Assembly (NCBI GenBank): GCA_946413655.1
Contig: CAMKLO010000028.1
Location: 1-41,597 of the forward strand
Reading direction: 5' to 3'
DNA length: 41,597 nucleotides
Source: an uncultured Fibrobacter sp.
GTDB lineage: Bacteria; Fibrobacterota; Fibrobacteria; Fibrobacterales; Fibrobacteraceae
Shown here: piece after piece, positions 31,777 to 40,292 of the stretch
How positions within the stretch are numbered: the first letter of the stretch is position 1
How the letters are laid out: each line of letters begins with the position of its first letter
Made by a program: the position numbers and the translations under genes
The notes under the pieces: model-generated
The model's input: only the letters and a program-made list of their open reading frames with translations
What the model was told of the DNA's origin: nothing
The model's database searches: none

Positions 31777-33028
31777 AGACTAGCACCTCGCCGTTCATAA
31801 AAGTGGGATTCTTGACCGCGTTCAATGCGCAAAGACGCTCCGCCGCCTTGTAGCCCAGGCCGTTGTCCAGGCATACACGATGGAGAGGCGTTTCATGCTG
31901 CAACACGACCTTCTTCGTGGTCATGTATTCCATCTTGATTCGCAGAACGGCTTCGCTAAGGGTTGCCGCCTGTTTCTTGAGCCGTTCCGGGCAAATGGCA
32001 ACAGGGAGAACCGTATTGATGAACTCGCGGACCGTGGCCACGCTATCTTCGAGTTCGGCAGGTGTGACTATATATGCAGGCTTCGTCTCGGCAATTTCCC
32101 TTCCTTCAGCATCGTCGGAAACAACGCTTTCGGCAGCGATGGATTCTCCCATCTTTCTTTCATCATCGCTGATCTGCTTCGCAGTCTCGTTTGCAAGCGT
32201 AGATGCAGCAAGAGTCGCGTATGCCGCATATACAGGAGAGCCGGCAAGACTTACAAGCATATCGGACATATTCGCTGCAAGAACCGCCGTGGAACTCTTA
32301 GATTTCGTCGCCCGGCGAGCAAGACCCGAGAACGAGTCGCAGCATCCCTGCAAACTCTCGGTCAACTTGCCCGAAAGTGTGCCCATGTAGTCTATCGTCG
32401 TATTTATCGCATCGATAGGGGCCTTTACAGTAGTGATAACGCCCTGGATTTTCGCCATCGCAGACTGGACGCCCGATGCAAATGCACGCGCGGCATCGCC
32501 AAGGGAGCCCCACACATCGAGCAAGGACCAGTCAGAACCCTCGACATCAGGGACTCCCGCCTTCTGCATTTCATCGGCTATGGCCGTTTGCACATCGGCG
32601 TTTACTTCCTTCGCCTCTTCGTAGGTCACATCCGTCGGGTCGGCAAAAGCCTGCGTTTCTTCCTGGAGATTCGCTATTTCGAAGTCGAACTGAAACTCCG
32701 CATATTTCCTGCGCTTGTCAGAGGCAAAGGAAACATTTTTCGGATATCCATAAAGAATCGTATCGTGGTCGGGGTGATACAGCTCTACAGGTTCCGGGAA
32801 ATACGAACGGAACCAGTTTCGGAGCGCACTGTAGTTTTTATCGTAGTCTTCGTTAGTGATGATGCACGAAAACCTGAAACCTTCGGGATTTACGCCCATG
32901 TCTTCAAGCTCCGCGCCATTCTTGTACGGATAGGTTGTTTCGGCCATGGCGTGGCTGATCTCGTCGCTGATGTTCGTCAGCTTCAAGTTCCATGGGCCCA
33001 GCGTGCATTCTCTAGCTTCTTCGGCCAT
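31766..33028 (-). CDS. Mu gpN-like tail/DNA circularization protein
   Basis: A 420-residue tail protein whose Mu homologue is called the DNA circularization protein. The N-terminal domain (residues 1-125) is typical: NISDEISHAMAETTYPYKNGAELEDMG, then FRFSCIITNEDY, YFPEPVELYHPDHDTILYGYP. The rest is helical, with Ala-rich stretches. It starts one base after the tape measure stop. The contact with the tape measure is inferred. Confidence 0.85.
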   Translation of the reverse strand: MAEEARECTLGPWNLKLTNISDEISHAMAETTYPYKNGAELEDMGVNPEGFRFSCIITNEDYDKNYSALRNWFRSYFPEPVELYHPDHDTILYGYPKNVSFASDKRRKYAEFQFDFEIANLQEETQAFADPTDVTYEEAKEVNADVQTAIADEMQKAGVPDVEGSDWSLLDVWGSLGDAARAFASGVQSAMAKIQGVITTVKAPIDAINTTIDYMGTLSGKLTESLQGCCDSFSGLARRATKSKSSTAVLAANMSDMLVSLAGSPVYAAYATLAASTLANETAKQISDDERKMGESIAAESVVSDDAEGREIAETKPAYIVTPAELEDSVATVREFINTVLPVAICPERLKKQAATLSEAVLRIKMEYMTTKKVVLQHETPLHRVCLDNGLGYKAAERLCALNAVKNPTFMNGEVLVYDK

Positions 33029-34993
33029 TTATCTACCCATCCCTGGTGTATTCTTCACCCTGATGTTTGCAGGCTTGCCGCCGTCGCTTTGTGCGGTAAA
33101 GCGGTTGTTAGACGCATCGAGATTGATGACTATGTTCGGAGCCACAGTCAAATTTTTCATGTATTCTTGAGCGGACACACGTTGTGCACCGCTTGCAATG
33201 TCGCGTTTCATCAGTTCGCGAGAAACGTTCAGCTGAGCATAGAGTTTGTCGAGCTTCTTCTGTGACGGCAAAAAGCTCGTTTCTTCTTCGTTGATGGCTT
33301 TCATCGTTTCGTCATAGCGTTTAGCGTGGACGTTCTTGCCATACCGTTCTTCAAAACTTTTGGCGTTCGAGTCGATAGTATTGGCTGCGATTTCGCGAGA
33401 ATTAGCGACAACTTGTCGCCATTCAATGAAGGCTTGACCGAAGTTGTAAATTTGACCCATAGCCCATGATGTAGCGGCCCCCATTACAGACATCGCTAGA
33501 GGCGAGTTCCCCAAACGATTCAGCCCTGCACGGGCATTTGAAAGACCTTGACGGAATCGCCCCACTTCCTTGGTAGTCGTTTCCATCGCGGTTGCAGTTT
33601 TCTGGGTGGTAATCGGGAAATCATCGTCCATGTAGTTGGCGTTACCCATGCCTCCACCCATGTTGACGACGAATACTTTCTGGACACCGCCCGCAGCCGC
33701 TTCAATAGCATCAGCGGTCGCGTTGCCGTTTTTCCTGGACCAGAAGCCCTTCAAGTCTCCGACAAGGCCGCCAAAAGACTTGACAAACTCGCCAACTTTG
33801 ACAGCCACTAGAGCACCAGCGGCTACCGTCATAGCCTTAAATCCAGCCGTAACAAGACCTTGATGTTCTCCAAGGTATTTAAGAGCGTCTGAAAGCTGAT
33901 TTACAGGCCCTGCAAGGTTCGTGTCTGCAAACTTTAAAGCGACGGCCTTCATCTTGTTCACGTTCGTGTTGAAATCGTCAGATGTTTTTTGAAAACGCTT
34001 GTCGAGTTCCTCGGTGTTGTTCATGCCGTCTTGACCGCTCTTGGTAATGGCATCGAGCGTTTGCCAACCATTCTTGTATTCAGCCATTACAGGGGTGAGA
34101 GCCTTCAAAGCCGATGCTCCGAACATCGGCGATATCTTCTTGATGTTGCCGTCAGTCTTCTCCATCAACTGGCGCATGATGTCGTCGAAATCGTTTAGAT
34201 TCCCGTCTTTATCGAATACACGCACTCCAATCTTTTTAAGGTCTTTCGCCTTGCCGATAAGTTCATTGAACAAAGACGAAACAGATGTAGTGAGTTCAGC
34301 TTCGCTTTTGATGGAAGTGTTCATCACCTGCAAGTAAGCCCCGAAATTCGCGAACTGGTCTTGCGACTTGATGCCAAACGACGAAGCCGCCGCAAGCAAA
34401 GCTTTGCCTTCGGCAGCGAACTTTTGCAGAGTGTATGAGCCTTGGTCGCCCTGAATGATGAGGGAGTTGAACGAACTTGCAATTTGTTCCGCACCCCAAC
34501 CCATTGACGTTTTCATCGAAGCCGCGACGGCGGCAAGTTCATCGACGCTGGCCCCGGAAGCCTTAGCGGCCTTAGCAAGCGTTTCTCCCATCTGTTCAGA
34601 AAAGTCAAAGTCGCCTGTAACTTCGCCAATGCGGGAAATGCCTGCCAAAATGGTATCTGCATCCACCCCGGTCTCGACCGCCATTTTATGCAGCGAATCG
34701 CGGAACACCTTCGTGTCCGCGTCGCTTTTCTTTGCGGCAAAGCCGTAATACATGAGCGATTCGGAGAGATCGCCCACGTTCTTGATGGCCATACCAAGAC
34801 CACCGCCAAGAACCAACGAATTGAATGGCGTAACCATGCGGTCAGCAAGCCCCTTGAGGGAACTTCCGACACGGGCAATGCTAGCACGGGCACGAGAGCC
34901 AAAGCTGTCAATGGCGGCAGAAGATTGTTTCAAGCCGTTCTGAAGCTTAGTCGGGTCTGCGCCAATCCGCAATGTAACGCTATTGTCAGCCAA
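33029..34993 (-). CDS. Tail tape measure protein
   Basis: Sets tail length and is threaded through the tube. 654 residues; at about 1.5 angstrom per residue this predicts a tail near 100 nm. Seen: VTLRIGADPTKLQNGLKQSSAAIDSFGSRARA at the N-terminus (tape-measure opening), a long helical region with LAKAAKASGASVDELAAVAASMKTSMGWGAEQIASSFNSL, hydrophobic helices near residues 340-420, and a helical C-terminus. The start is TTG at 34993, with AAAGGA ten bases upstream; the chaperone frameshift frame runs through it and stops at 34986. Confidence 0.88.
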   Translation of the reverse strand: MADNSVTLRIGADPTKLQNGLKQSSAAIDSFGSRARASIARVGSSLKGLADRMVTPFNSLVLGGGLGMAIKNVGDLSESLMYYGFAAKKSDADTKVFRDSLHKMAVETGVDADTILAGISRIGEVTGDFDFSEQMGETLAKAAKASGASVDELAAVAASMKTSMGWGAEQIASSFNSLIIQGDQGSYTLQKFAAEGKALLAAASSFGIKSQDQFANFGAYLQVMNTSIKSEAELTTSVSSLFNELIGKAKDLKKIGVRVFDKDGNLNDFDDIMRQLMEKTDGNIKKISPMFGASALKALTPVMAEYKNGWQTLDAITKSGQDGMNNTEELDKRFQKTSDDFNTNVNKMKAVALKFADTNLAGPVNQLSDALKYLGEHQGLVTAGFKAMTVAAGALVAVKVGEFVKSFGGLVGDLKGFWSRKNGNATADAIEAAAGGVQKVFVVNMGGGMGNANYMDDDFPITTQKTATAMETTTKEVGRFRQGLSNARAGLNRLGNSPLAMSVMGAATSWAMGQIYNFGQAFIEWRQVVANSREIAANTIDSNAKSFEERYGKNVHAKRYDETMKAINEEETSFLPSQKKLDKLYAQLNVSRELMKRDIASGAQRVSAQEYMKNLTVAPNIVINLDASNNRFTAQSDGGKPANIRVKNTPGMGR

Positions 34994-35626
34994 TGCTCTG
35001 CCATCCTTTATCGTTATCGACCAAATAGCCCTTCATCGCAAAGACGAGGAGCCATTGGGCGTCGTTTAGTTCTCTTGCGGGGCAACCAAAATACGCAGAA
35101 GCTTCCAGGCTACAGGCAAGCTTAAGACTTTCGAGCGAATCTGGTCCGGTTTTTTTTTGAGAGTTTCCTTGAGCTGTTCAAATTCTTCGTCCGTGAGCTT
35201 TTCCAGGTTCGGGTCGTTCTCGTCGGAAAAAGCATTGTAGGCGTCGCACAAGGCTTTCAGTTCATCATTGGTGCACAAGGTTCGCATGTGCTCGGCACTG
35301 CTGAAAATCGGCTTACCCGTTTCAGGGTCAGAGAACGCCCGCCACATACCGTGTACAGCTTCCTGTTCGCGGTAATCCGCCAAGTTCTGCATCCCGATTT
35401 CAATGCCGTCACGCTTGAACTCTTGCTGGTTATCGACTTTCGCCTTGCGGGCTTCGGAAACCGTCAAGAGTCTCATGCGGACCGTCACGCCCGGGACACC
35501 GGGCCATTCGATATCCTTGAATACATCGTGCGAAGCCTTGATTTGGTCGATAATCGCAGATTCAGCGGCATCGGCCTTTTCAGCTGCTTCGTGGGCGGCT
35601 TGAATTTTATCAGAAAGTCCGCTCAT
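34986..35626 (-). CDS. Tail assembly chaperone, predicted -1 frameshift product
   Basis: A longer form of the chaperone made by slipping back one base at the A9 run (35150-35158). It would have 159 residues in common with the short form and then 55 new residues (starting TGPDSLESL, including CPARELNDAQWLLVFAMKG) before the TGA at 34988-34986, which overlaps the tape measure start. The new frame has no stop over its whole 165 bases. Tail phages commonly make two such chaperone forms (lambda G/GT; a -2 shift is reported for Mu). The new frame is open and spans exactly the gap to the tape measure gene, so it is likely real. Confidence 0.75.
35066..35626 (-). CDS. Tail assembly chaperone, unshifted form (Mu gp41-like)
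   Basis: A 186-residue protein located between tube and tape measure genes, where chaperones that bind the tape measure are always found. Seen: a helical N-terminus (DKIQAAHEAAEKADAAESAII), a beta part with VRMRLLTVSEARKAK, and an acidic helical end (FEQLKETLKKKPDQ). It is expressed at high level from a start two bases after the tube gene. The poly-A run encoding the three lysines is the predicted slippery site. Confidence 0.85.
   Translation of the reverse strand: MSGLSDKIQAAHEAAEKADAAESAIIDQIKASHDVFKDIEWPGVPGVTVRMRLLTVSEARKAKVDNQQEFKRDGIEIGMQNLADYREQEAVHGMWRAFSDPETGKPIFSSAEHMRTLCTNDELKALCDAYNAFSDENDPNLEKLTDEEFEQLKETLKKKPDQIRSKVLSLPVAWKLLRILVAPQEN
35150..35158 (-). other. Slippery A9 site for -1 frameshifting
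   Basis: Nine adenines read in frame as AAA AAA AAA, so that the heptamer A AAA AAA is correctly phased for a -1 slip. Downstream is a continuous open -1 frame. Confidence 0.75.
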
Positions 35627-35628
35627 AG

Positions 35629-35979
35629 CTATTTCCTGTCAGCTGCGGAAAAGACTAGCTGGGATTCCTTGGCCGTCTTGCCATCAAGTTCATTCGGAGT
35701 GAACTTGAGAAGTTTAACGCCAGTGTAAGTCACCTTGTTGCCACCTACATAGTTGACGACAAGCGTCATTACCTTGCCCTTTTCCTTGAGCCAGTCGCGT
35801 TCAGCACCCGACTTCGGGAGGTATGCAAGCTCAAAGCCATAGGCCGGGGGAACATCGACCGTATCTTGACCATAGAAATGGTCAACAGTCTGGGCGACTT
35901 CAACTTCATTTTCCTTGAATTTCGAAAAGTCAGTGATCTGTTCACCGTCAAGGATGAGGGAAAGAGACGAAATTCTCAT
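35629..35979 (-). CDS. Tail tube protein (Mu gpM-like)
   Basis: A 116-residue tube protein following the sheath gene by ten bases. Beta-rich, with DGEQITDFSKFKENEVEVAQTVDHFYG and VNYVGGNKVTYTGVKLLKFTPNELDGK as in Mu gpM. It forms the inner tube through which DNA passes. The order sheath, tube, chaperone, tape measure is diagnostic for contractile tails. Confidence 0.85.
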   Translation of the reverse strand: MRISSLSLILDGEQITDFSKFKENEVEVAQTVDHFYGQDTVDVPPAYGFELAYLPKSGAERDWLKEKGKVMTLVVNYVGGNKVTYTGVKLLKFTPNELDGKTAKESQLVFSAADRK

Positions 35980-35989
35980 GTTTCACTCC

Positions 35990-37480
35990 TTAAAGATAAA
36001 GGTCAATGGTGCTGTAGATCTGGTTGAGTCCAGGCACAACAGGAGCAGGGATTTGGCAAAGCATACGACCCGGAACATTCTTAGATTCCTGCGTGATGAA
36101 CTGGTCTGCGTAATCGTCGATGTAACGCAGAATCTGTTCATCTTCGAGGTCGGAAGCGACTGCCTTGTTATCTTCGTTCAAAGCATCCGCAAGGAATGCG
36201 TGAACGACCTTGTTTTTGTACTTGGATTTATGCATCGCAAGGATGCAGTCGCGGAAGTAGTCAAGCGAAGCGATGACCCCGGTATCGTTGAGCTTGTTCC
36301 ATTCAGCACCGCTATTCTTGGTGCGCGTGGTAACGGCACGCACGATGCAGAGCATGCTATCTTCTTCCACCAGCGGAATTACACCACCGTTAAGAAGCAT
36401 ATCCTGTTCATCGCCGCTCCACTTGTCTTCAACATCAGGGATAGCAAGCCCCGGAATGGCGACACCGTTCATCGGAATATTCGGCTTAGAATTGCTGGCA
36501 AAAATTGCACCGAGACCCGCCGCAATTTCCCACACGGTCGCATTGATCTTGTTCTTGACAGCCGCAATGTGCAAGCGTTCGTAGTTCTTGGCGATTGCGA
36601 CAGAAGCGGCTGAACTTGCCGTTGCAGAGACCATTGCACAGATTGCACGCTGACCACGCTGTTCGAGCGGTGCGGCAGCGGAATCAAGATGTTCCCTGAG
36701 GTAGCCGAGGTTAGAGGCATCGTTTACCGGAGAAACGATAATGTGATAGCGTTCCGGGAATGCGGCGGCAAGGGCCGTCTGCAAATTCACGGTACCCACG
36801 CCCGGCGTGGTTGTGACAGAACCGACCGTAATTCCGTCAGCTTCTGAACTGACTGACACATTCAAGCCACCCGCCACAGCGGATACATAAGCACCCTTGC
36901 ACTTTGCGGTAAGCACCACCTCGCCGGTTGCCACATTCGATGTTTCATGGGTGGTTTGGTCCGTGACTTCTTCCGTGGTAGCGACTGCGGTAAACGGAGC
37001 ATCCGGGGTGTTGTTGATGACTTCCGCAAGATTGACTGCAACCTTCCCGCAATCATCAGGATCAACTGCAACCGTGTCCAAATTGTCTGTTTTTACGCCA
37101 ACAGCATATTCAACGCCGTTGCAAATGACAGACACCTTACCCGGCTTGGTCGCTGTACCCGCAAAGGTAAACGCCCAAGTTGCCGCAGAGCCAGTCACTT
37201 CGGCATGGCGAAGCAGCGTAATCTGTGCATACTTCCAAGCCTTCTTAGCAGCCTTGTACATCTGCATAAGTACGGAACCCGCACCAGCGAGAGAAATCGC
37301 TTCCTGTTCGCTGGAAACAGCCGTGGGCTTGTTTACGGCGAGGCTACCGGCAGACGACTTGTCACCGATAAGCAACACCTTCTGAATGTTGGCAGGGAGC
37401 CCGTTCGGGCCCGCATAGTAGTTGAATTTCGTATAGGAACCAGGACGTTTGGTTTCCGAAATGTTATTGCTCAGGTTCAT
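35990..37480 (-). CDS. Contractile tail sheath protein (Mu gpL-like)
   Basis: A 496-residue sheath subunit. N-terminal ETKRPGSYTKFNYYAGPNGLPANIQKVLLIGDK is the family opening. The domain near FPERYHIIVSPVNDASNLGYLREHLDSAA is the core, and the C-terminal part contains NSGAEWNKLNDTGVIASLDYFRDC, with the final strand used for inter-subunit linkage. A Val/Thr-rich protrusion (residues about 100-230) is likely the outer, variable domain. The start overlaps gp37 by 17 bases. Confidence 0.9.
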   Translation of the reverse strand: MNLSNNISETKRPGSYTKFNYYAGPNGLPANIQKVLLIGDKSSAGSLAVNKPTAVSSEQEAISLAGAGSVLMQMYKAAKKAWKYAQITLLRHAEVTGSAATWAFTFAGTATKPGKVSVICNGVEYAVGVKTDNLDTVAVDPDDCGKVAVNLAEVINNTPDAPFTAVATTEEVTDQTTHETSNVATGEVVLTAKCKGAYVSAVAGGLNVSVSSEADGITVGSVTTTPGVGTVNLQTALAAAFPERYHIIVSPVNDASNLGYLREHLDSAAAPLEQRGQRAICAMVSATASSAASVAIAKNYERLHIAAVKNKINATVWEIAAGLGAIFASNSKPNIPMNGVAIPGLAIPDVEDKWSGDEQDMLLNGGVIPLVEEDSMLCIVRAVTTRTKNSGAEWNKLNDTGVIASLDYFRDCILAMHKSKYKNKVVHAFLADALNEDNKAVASDLEDEQILRYIDDYADQFITQESKNVPGRMLCQIPAPVVPGLNQIYSTIDLYL

Positions 37481-38027
37481 TGTTTACCTCTTTGAAAATC
37501 ACTGTGCCCTCGGCAAGAGTCTCGTTATCAGGCGTTTCACTCTTGAACGTAGAGCAGATGGAAAGCAGTTCCCTGTAGTTTTCTTCGGCGGCTTCGGGCA
37601 CGACCGTGAACTGCGTTGTAAAATCAATCTCGATCACCATGCAGGCCACAGCCACGTGCTCTGCGGTGGTCACTTCACGCCAATTGCCTACAGTCAAAGG
37701 TTCCATATCAAGCCCCAAATCGTTATTGTGGAGCTTGCCTATCACGTAGCTTACCGCCGGGTGCGCAATCTTGCGGCGTTCCTCTTCGCTTGCAACATTC
37801 TTCAAAACAAGCGAGACGACAATCTTTGCATTTTCCTCGATCCTTCCGCTGAAATCGGCCTCGGTAAAGTCACCGGACATCACCGCACAAGCAAGCCCCG
37901 GACGGGAAAGCGCTGAAATATTGCTCTGCACGTCAATCGCCTTGAAGTTCATAGGCGTGTTGTCGTCGCGTAAAAGGTCCTTGATAGCCTTTTCAATGAC
38001 GTAGCAATTCGTTATAGCTACAGGCAT
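37464..38027 (-). CDS. Mu gp37-like tail completion/connector protein (DUF1834)
   Basis: A 187-residue protein between gp36-like and the sheath, the place of Mu gene 37. Features are an N-terminal AIKDLLRDDNTP, a central ARPGLACAVMSGDF-type strand region, ENAKIVVSLVLKNVASEEERRKIAHPAVSYVIGKL, and beta strands to the end. It overlaps the gp36-like stop (TGATG). Assigned by position and general resemblance. Confidence 0.72.
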   Translation of the reverse strand: MPVAITNCYVIEKAIKDLLRDDNTPMNFKAIDVQSNISALSRPGLACAVMSGDFTEADFSGRIEENAKIVVSLVLKNVASEEERRKIAHPAVSYVIGKLHNNDLGLDMEPLTVGNWREVTTAEHVAVACMVIEIDFTTQFTVVPEAAEENYRELLSICSTFKSETPDNETLAEGTVIFKEVNNEPEQ

Positions 38028-38467
38028 CAGAACCTCATGGATTCCATCGAGAACATGGGTTCGCGACCGTTCGAGGCGACCGCAAATCCCGTTTCTGCGA
38101 TAGGTTCTTCTGGAGCGACACCGATAGACATTTCGCCATCGGCAATGCGTTCCAGCATTTTTATTGCGTTGTTGTAACGGAGTTTCATACCTTCGGAGAT
38201 ATCCATCTCCGTTACGCGTTCATACAAGTTGTAAATCGAAAGGTCAACGCAGATGGTACGCAGCACGCTCGGGATTCCGGGCAAAGGCAGCTTGAACCGC
38301 TTGCCAATATAGGCATCGATTATGTCGCTGCTTTCGTTGATAGCCTTTTCCACGACCGTCGCCTGGACACTGCCCGAGGCATTCGGGTGCGTGTCGTCGG
38401 TGATTTCGACAAGGCGGGCTTCGGAAATATGGCCCCGTATATCTTCGAGCGTGCAGTAGTTCATCAT
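38027..38467 (-). CDS. Mu gp36-like head-tail adaptor (DUF1320)
   Basis: A 146-residue connector protein. MMNYCTLEDIRGHISEARLVEITDD is the conserved N-terminus (family usually begins with YCT or YAT near a DI/DL), followed by KAINESSDIIDAYIGKRFKLPL and LRTICVDLSIYNLYERV, both standard for the helical gp6/gp36 adaptor fold. Either of two adjacent ATG codons can serve as start. It lies seven bases after the capsid stop. Confidence 0.88.
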   Translation of the reverse strand: MMNYCTLEDIRGHISEARLVEITDDTHPNASGSVQATVVEKAINESSDIIDAYIGKRFKLPLPGIPSVLRTICVDLSIYNLYERVTEMDISEGMKLRYNNAIKMLERIADGEMSIGVAPEEPIAETGFAVASNGREPMFSMESMRF

Positions 38468-38473
38468 TCAACC

Positions 38474-39550
38474 TTAGGTGGTCTTCACCACGTCCTTCAA
38501 GAGGAAGCCCGCATCCTTGCCGACCACGACTTCCGTCTGGTAGAAACCGGCCTTGATGACTTCGGCACCCTTGAGACCGATCTTTTCGTCTTCGACGATT
38601 GCGGCATAGCGTTCACCCACCTGTGCGGTCATACCCCATGCAATGCCTTCCTTGAGGTTGGAAAGCGGTTCGGAGTAGTGCGCCCAAATGTTATTGCCCC
38701 AGCAACGTGCGAGAGTCGGATTCTTGGCGTTCTTGGTCGTGTTCACGCGGGCTTCGCCAACGAGAATTTCATCGACTTCGAACAACGCCTTGATCTGTTC
38801 GCGGGTAGCGACACCGCCGCCGTTGTTGTTCGGGTAGATGGCCTTGAGAATGTTCGGGTCGGTACGGAGCTTCGCCCACACAAAGGCGTTCATGCCAAGG
38901 ATGTTCGGACGTGCCAGCGGCTTTTCGAGGTATTCGAGGAGCACTTCCACGATATCGAAACCAGAAGCACCGATACCTTCAGCAGCTTCGTAGGTATGGG
39001 TCAAGCTGTCGCCATAGTTCGAAGTGTTCTGCACAATGCCAGCAACACGCATTTCACGACCGAGAAGCACCTGGTTCATCAAGTATTCAAGGTGGGTATT
39101 GACAAAGCGTTCCTTGTTCTTGATCTGGTCGATATCTTCCTTCGGCACGATATCCTGCAAGCCGTGGGGCACGCAAGCACCGGTCTTTTCTTCGCCGGAA
39201 AGGTGGATGATATTCGGTGCGGAAGTACGTCCGACATGGGTATCAGTAGCAGTAAAGGCGTCGCCCTTGGTGCGTTCGTAATACTTGAACGCGAGTTCCG
39301 GGCCGTCAAGCACCTTGATAGGCATCACCTGATCGGCAATGAGCTTCTTGTTCTGGTAGGCGGCCACAATCCCGGTCTGCTGTTCTCCAATCGGGAGAAT
39401 CAAGCCGGCTGCAAGATAGCCGCCGTCAGAGCCGAAAATGTCGGCGACAATCTGCGGGATGCCGCAGGCAGTAAGCGTGTCGGCACCAGCAACGGAGCAC
39501 AGAACACACACGAGGGTAACGAGCATGAGAATGTATTTGTTCAGCTTCAT
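38474..39550 (-). CDS. Major capsid protein with signal-peptide-like N-terminus
   Basis: A 358-residue capsid subunit. From about residue 42 it follows the usual capsid pattern of this group (AAYQNKKLIADQVMPIKVLDGPE, FTATDTHVGRTSAPN, VPKEDIDQIK, LEKPLARPNILGMNAFVWAKLRTDPNIL, YPNNNGGGVATREQIKALFEVDEILVGEAR). The first 23 residues (MKLNKYILMLVTLVCVLCSVAGA) look exactly like a Sec signal peptide. The start at 39550 is supported by AAGGA eight bases before it; an earlier frame from 39703 overlaps the decoration gene. The N-terminus may be removed by the phage protease or may be an odd feature of this phage. Confidence 0.85.
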   Translation of the reverse strand: MKLNKYILMLVTLVCVLCSVAGADTLTACGIPQIVADIFGSDGGYLAAGLILPIGEQQTGIVAAYQNKKLIADQVMPIKVLDGPELAFKYYERTKGDAFTATDTHVGRTSAPNIIHLSGEEKTGACVPHGLQDIVPKEDIDQIKNKERFVNTHLEYLMNQVLLGREMRVAGIVQNTSNYGDSLTHTYEAAEGIGASGFDIVEVLLEYLEKPLARPNILGMNAFVWAKLRTDPNILKAIYPNNNGGGVATREQIKALFEVDEILVGEARVNTTKNAKNPTLARCWGNNIWAHYSEPLSNLKEGIAWGMTAQVGERYAAIVEDEKIGLKGAEVIKAGFYQTEVVVGKDAGFLLKDVVKTT

Positions 39551-39570
39551 GTTTTTGTCCTTGTTAAAGT

Positions 39571-40272
39571 TTAACCCGCAGCGGTCTTGCCTGCGTAGCC
39601 AAAAGCAACCGTGATAAGGTCGCCCGATGCACCCGCAGTGAGGGCAACTCCATAAGTTTCGGTCGATGCGCCAGCCGTAACAGCCTTGCCGTTCGCATCG
39701 CAAGCGACACGTGCACCGACTGCGACAGAGCCGCCAGCGGTCACCTTCACATTGCCGCTCGTCTGCACGACGATATTTGCGCCGCTGGCAGTGTCTTCGT
39801 CACCGCTTACACCGAGCACGGCGGCACCTGCGGTGCCCTTCTTGACCTTGTCCGTGTCGGTTCCGGCCTTCACGAAAAGGTTCTTGCCGATGGCTTCTTC
39901 GGCCTTGAAAGTGGTTTCGTTGGTTGCCGCACCCTTTTCGAGCTTGATACGCACACGGTCGCCGTCTGCACCGGCAGATTCGAGCGCGATAGCAACGAAC
40001 GCATCACCGGCAGAAGCGGCGACAGCCTTGCCGTCGCTGCCGACCTTGAGCTTTGCGCCGACGGCGAAAGCGCCTCCGGCGGTAACTTCGGCGATACCGT
40101 CAAGCTGTACGTCCTGGCGTGCGCCCTGCGCTGCATCCAGTTCATAGCTCACGCCGACAGCATCACCGCCAGCGGAAGCGAGTGCAATAGAACCTTCGGT
40201 TGCGCCAAGAGCGACAAATCTGAAGGCGGGAACGGCGACAGACGCCGTGAAATTGAGGACATTACCTTTCAT
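39571..40272 (-). CDS. Capsid decoration protein, two tandem DUF2190-like units
   Basis: A 233-residue Ala/Gly/Val-rich protein encoded between scaffold and capsid. Two similar halves are seen (about 1-110 and 112-230). Each has a V-AGG-AVGA-L/V-x-D-GKAV motif (VTAGGAFAVGAKLKVGSDGKAV and VTAGGSVAVGARVACDANGKAV) and a final GD-x-I/V strand. DUF2190 proteins cement the capsid lattice. The duplication probably gives a fused dimer. Start ATG at 40272. Confidence 0.85.
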   Translation of the reverse strand: MKGNVLNFTASVAVPAFRFVALGATEGSIALASAGGDAVGVSYELDAAQGARQDVQLDGIAEVTAGGAFAVGAKLKVGSDGKAVAASAGDAFVAIALESAGADGDRVRIKLEKGAATNETTFKAEEAIGKNLFVKAGTDTDKVKKGTAGAAVLGVSGDEDTASGANIVVQTSGNVKVTAGGSVAVGARVACDANGKAVTAGASTETYGVALTAGASGDLITVAFGYAGKTAAG

Positions 40273-40292
40273 TGGATTTTCCTTTTTATTGT

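Noticed and set aside
31880..33265. A 461-residue open frame on the plus strand opposite gpN and the tape measure gene
   Set aside because: It is an antisense shadow. The minus-strand frames have recognisable Mu proteins, ribosome sites and continuous operon spacing, whereas the plus frame is Arg/Cys/His-rich with no family resemblance.
35150..35158. Sequencing error in the nine-base poly-A run of the chaperone gene
   Set aside because: The zero frame gives a normal-length chaperone and the -1 frame is open exactly up to the tape measure start, so both frames appear to be selected. An error remains possible but is less likely.
39551..39703. Longer N-terminus for the capsid protein (frame from 39703)
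   Set aside because: It overlaps the decoration gene by 133 bases, is Cys/Trp/Arg-rich, and has no ribosome site, while the ATG at 39550 has one.
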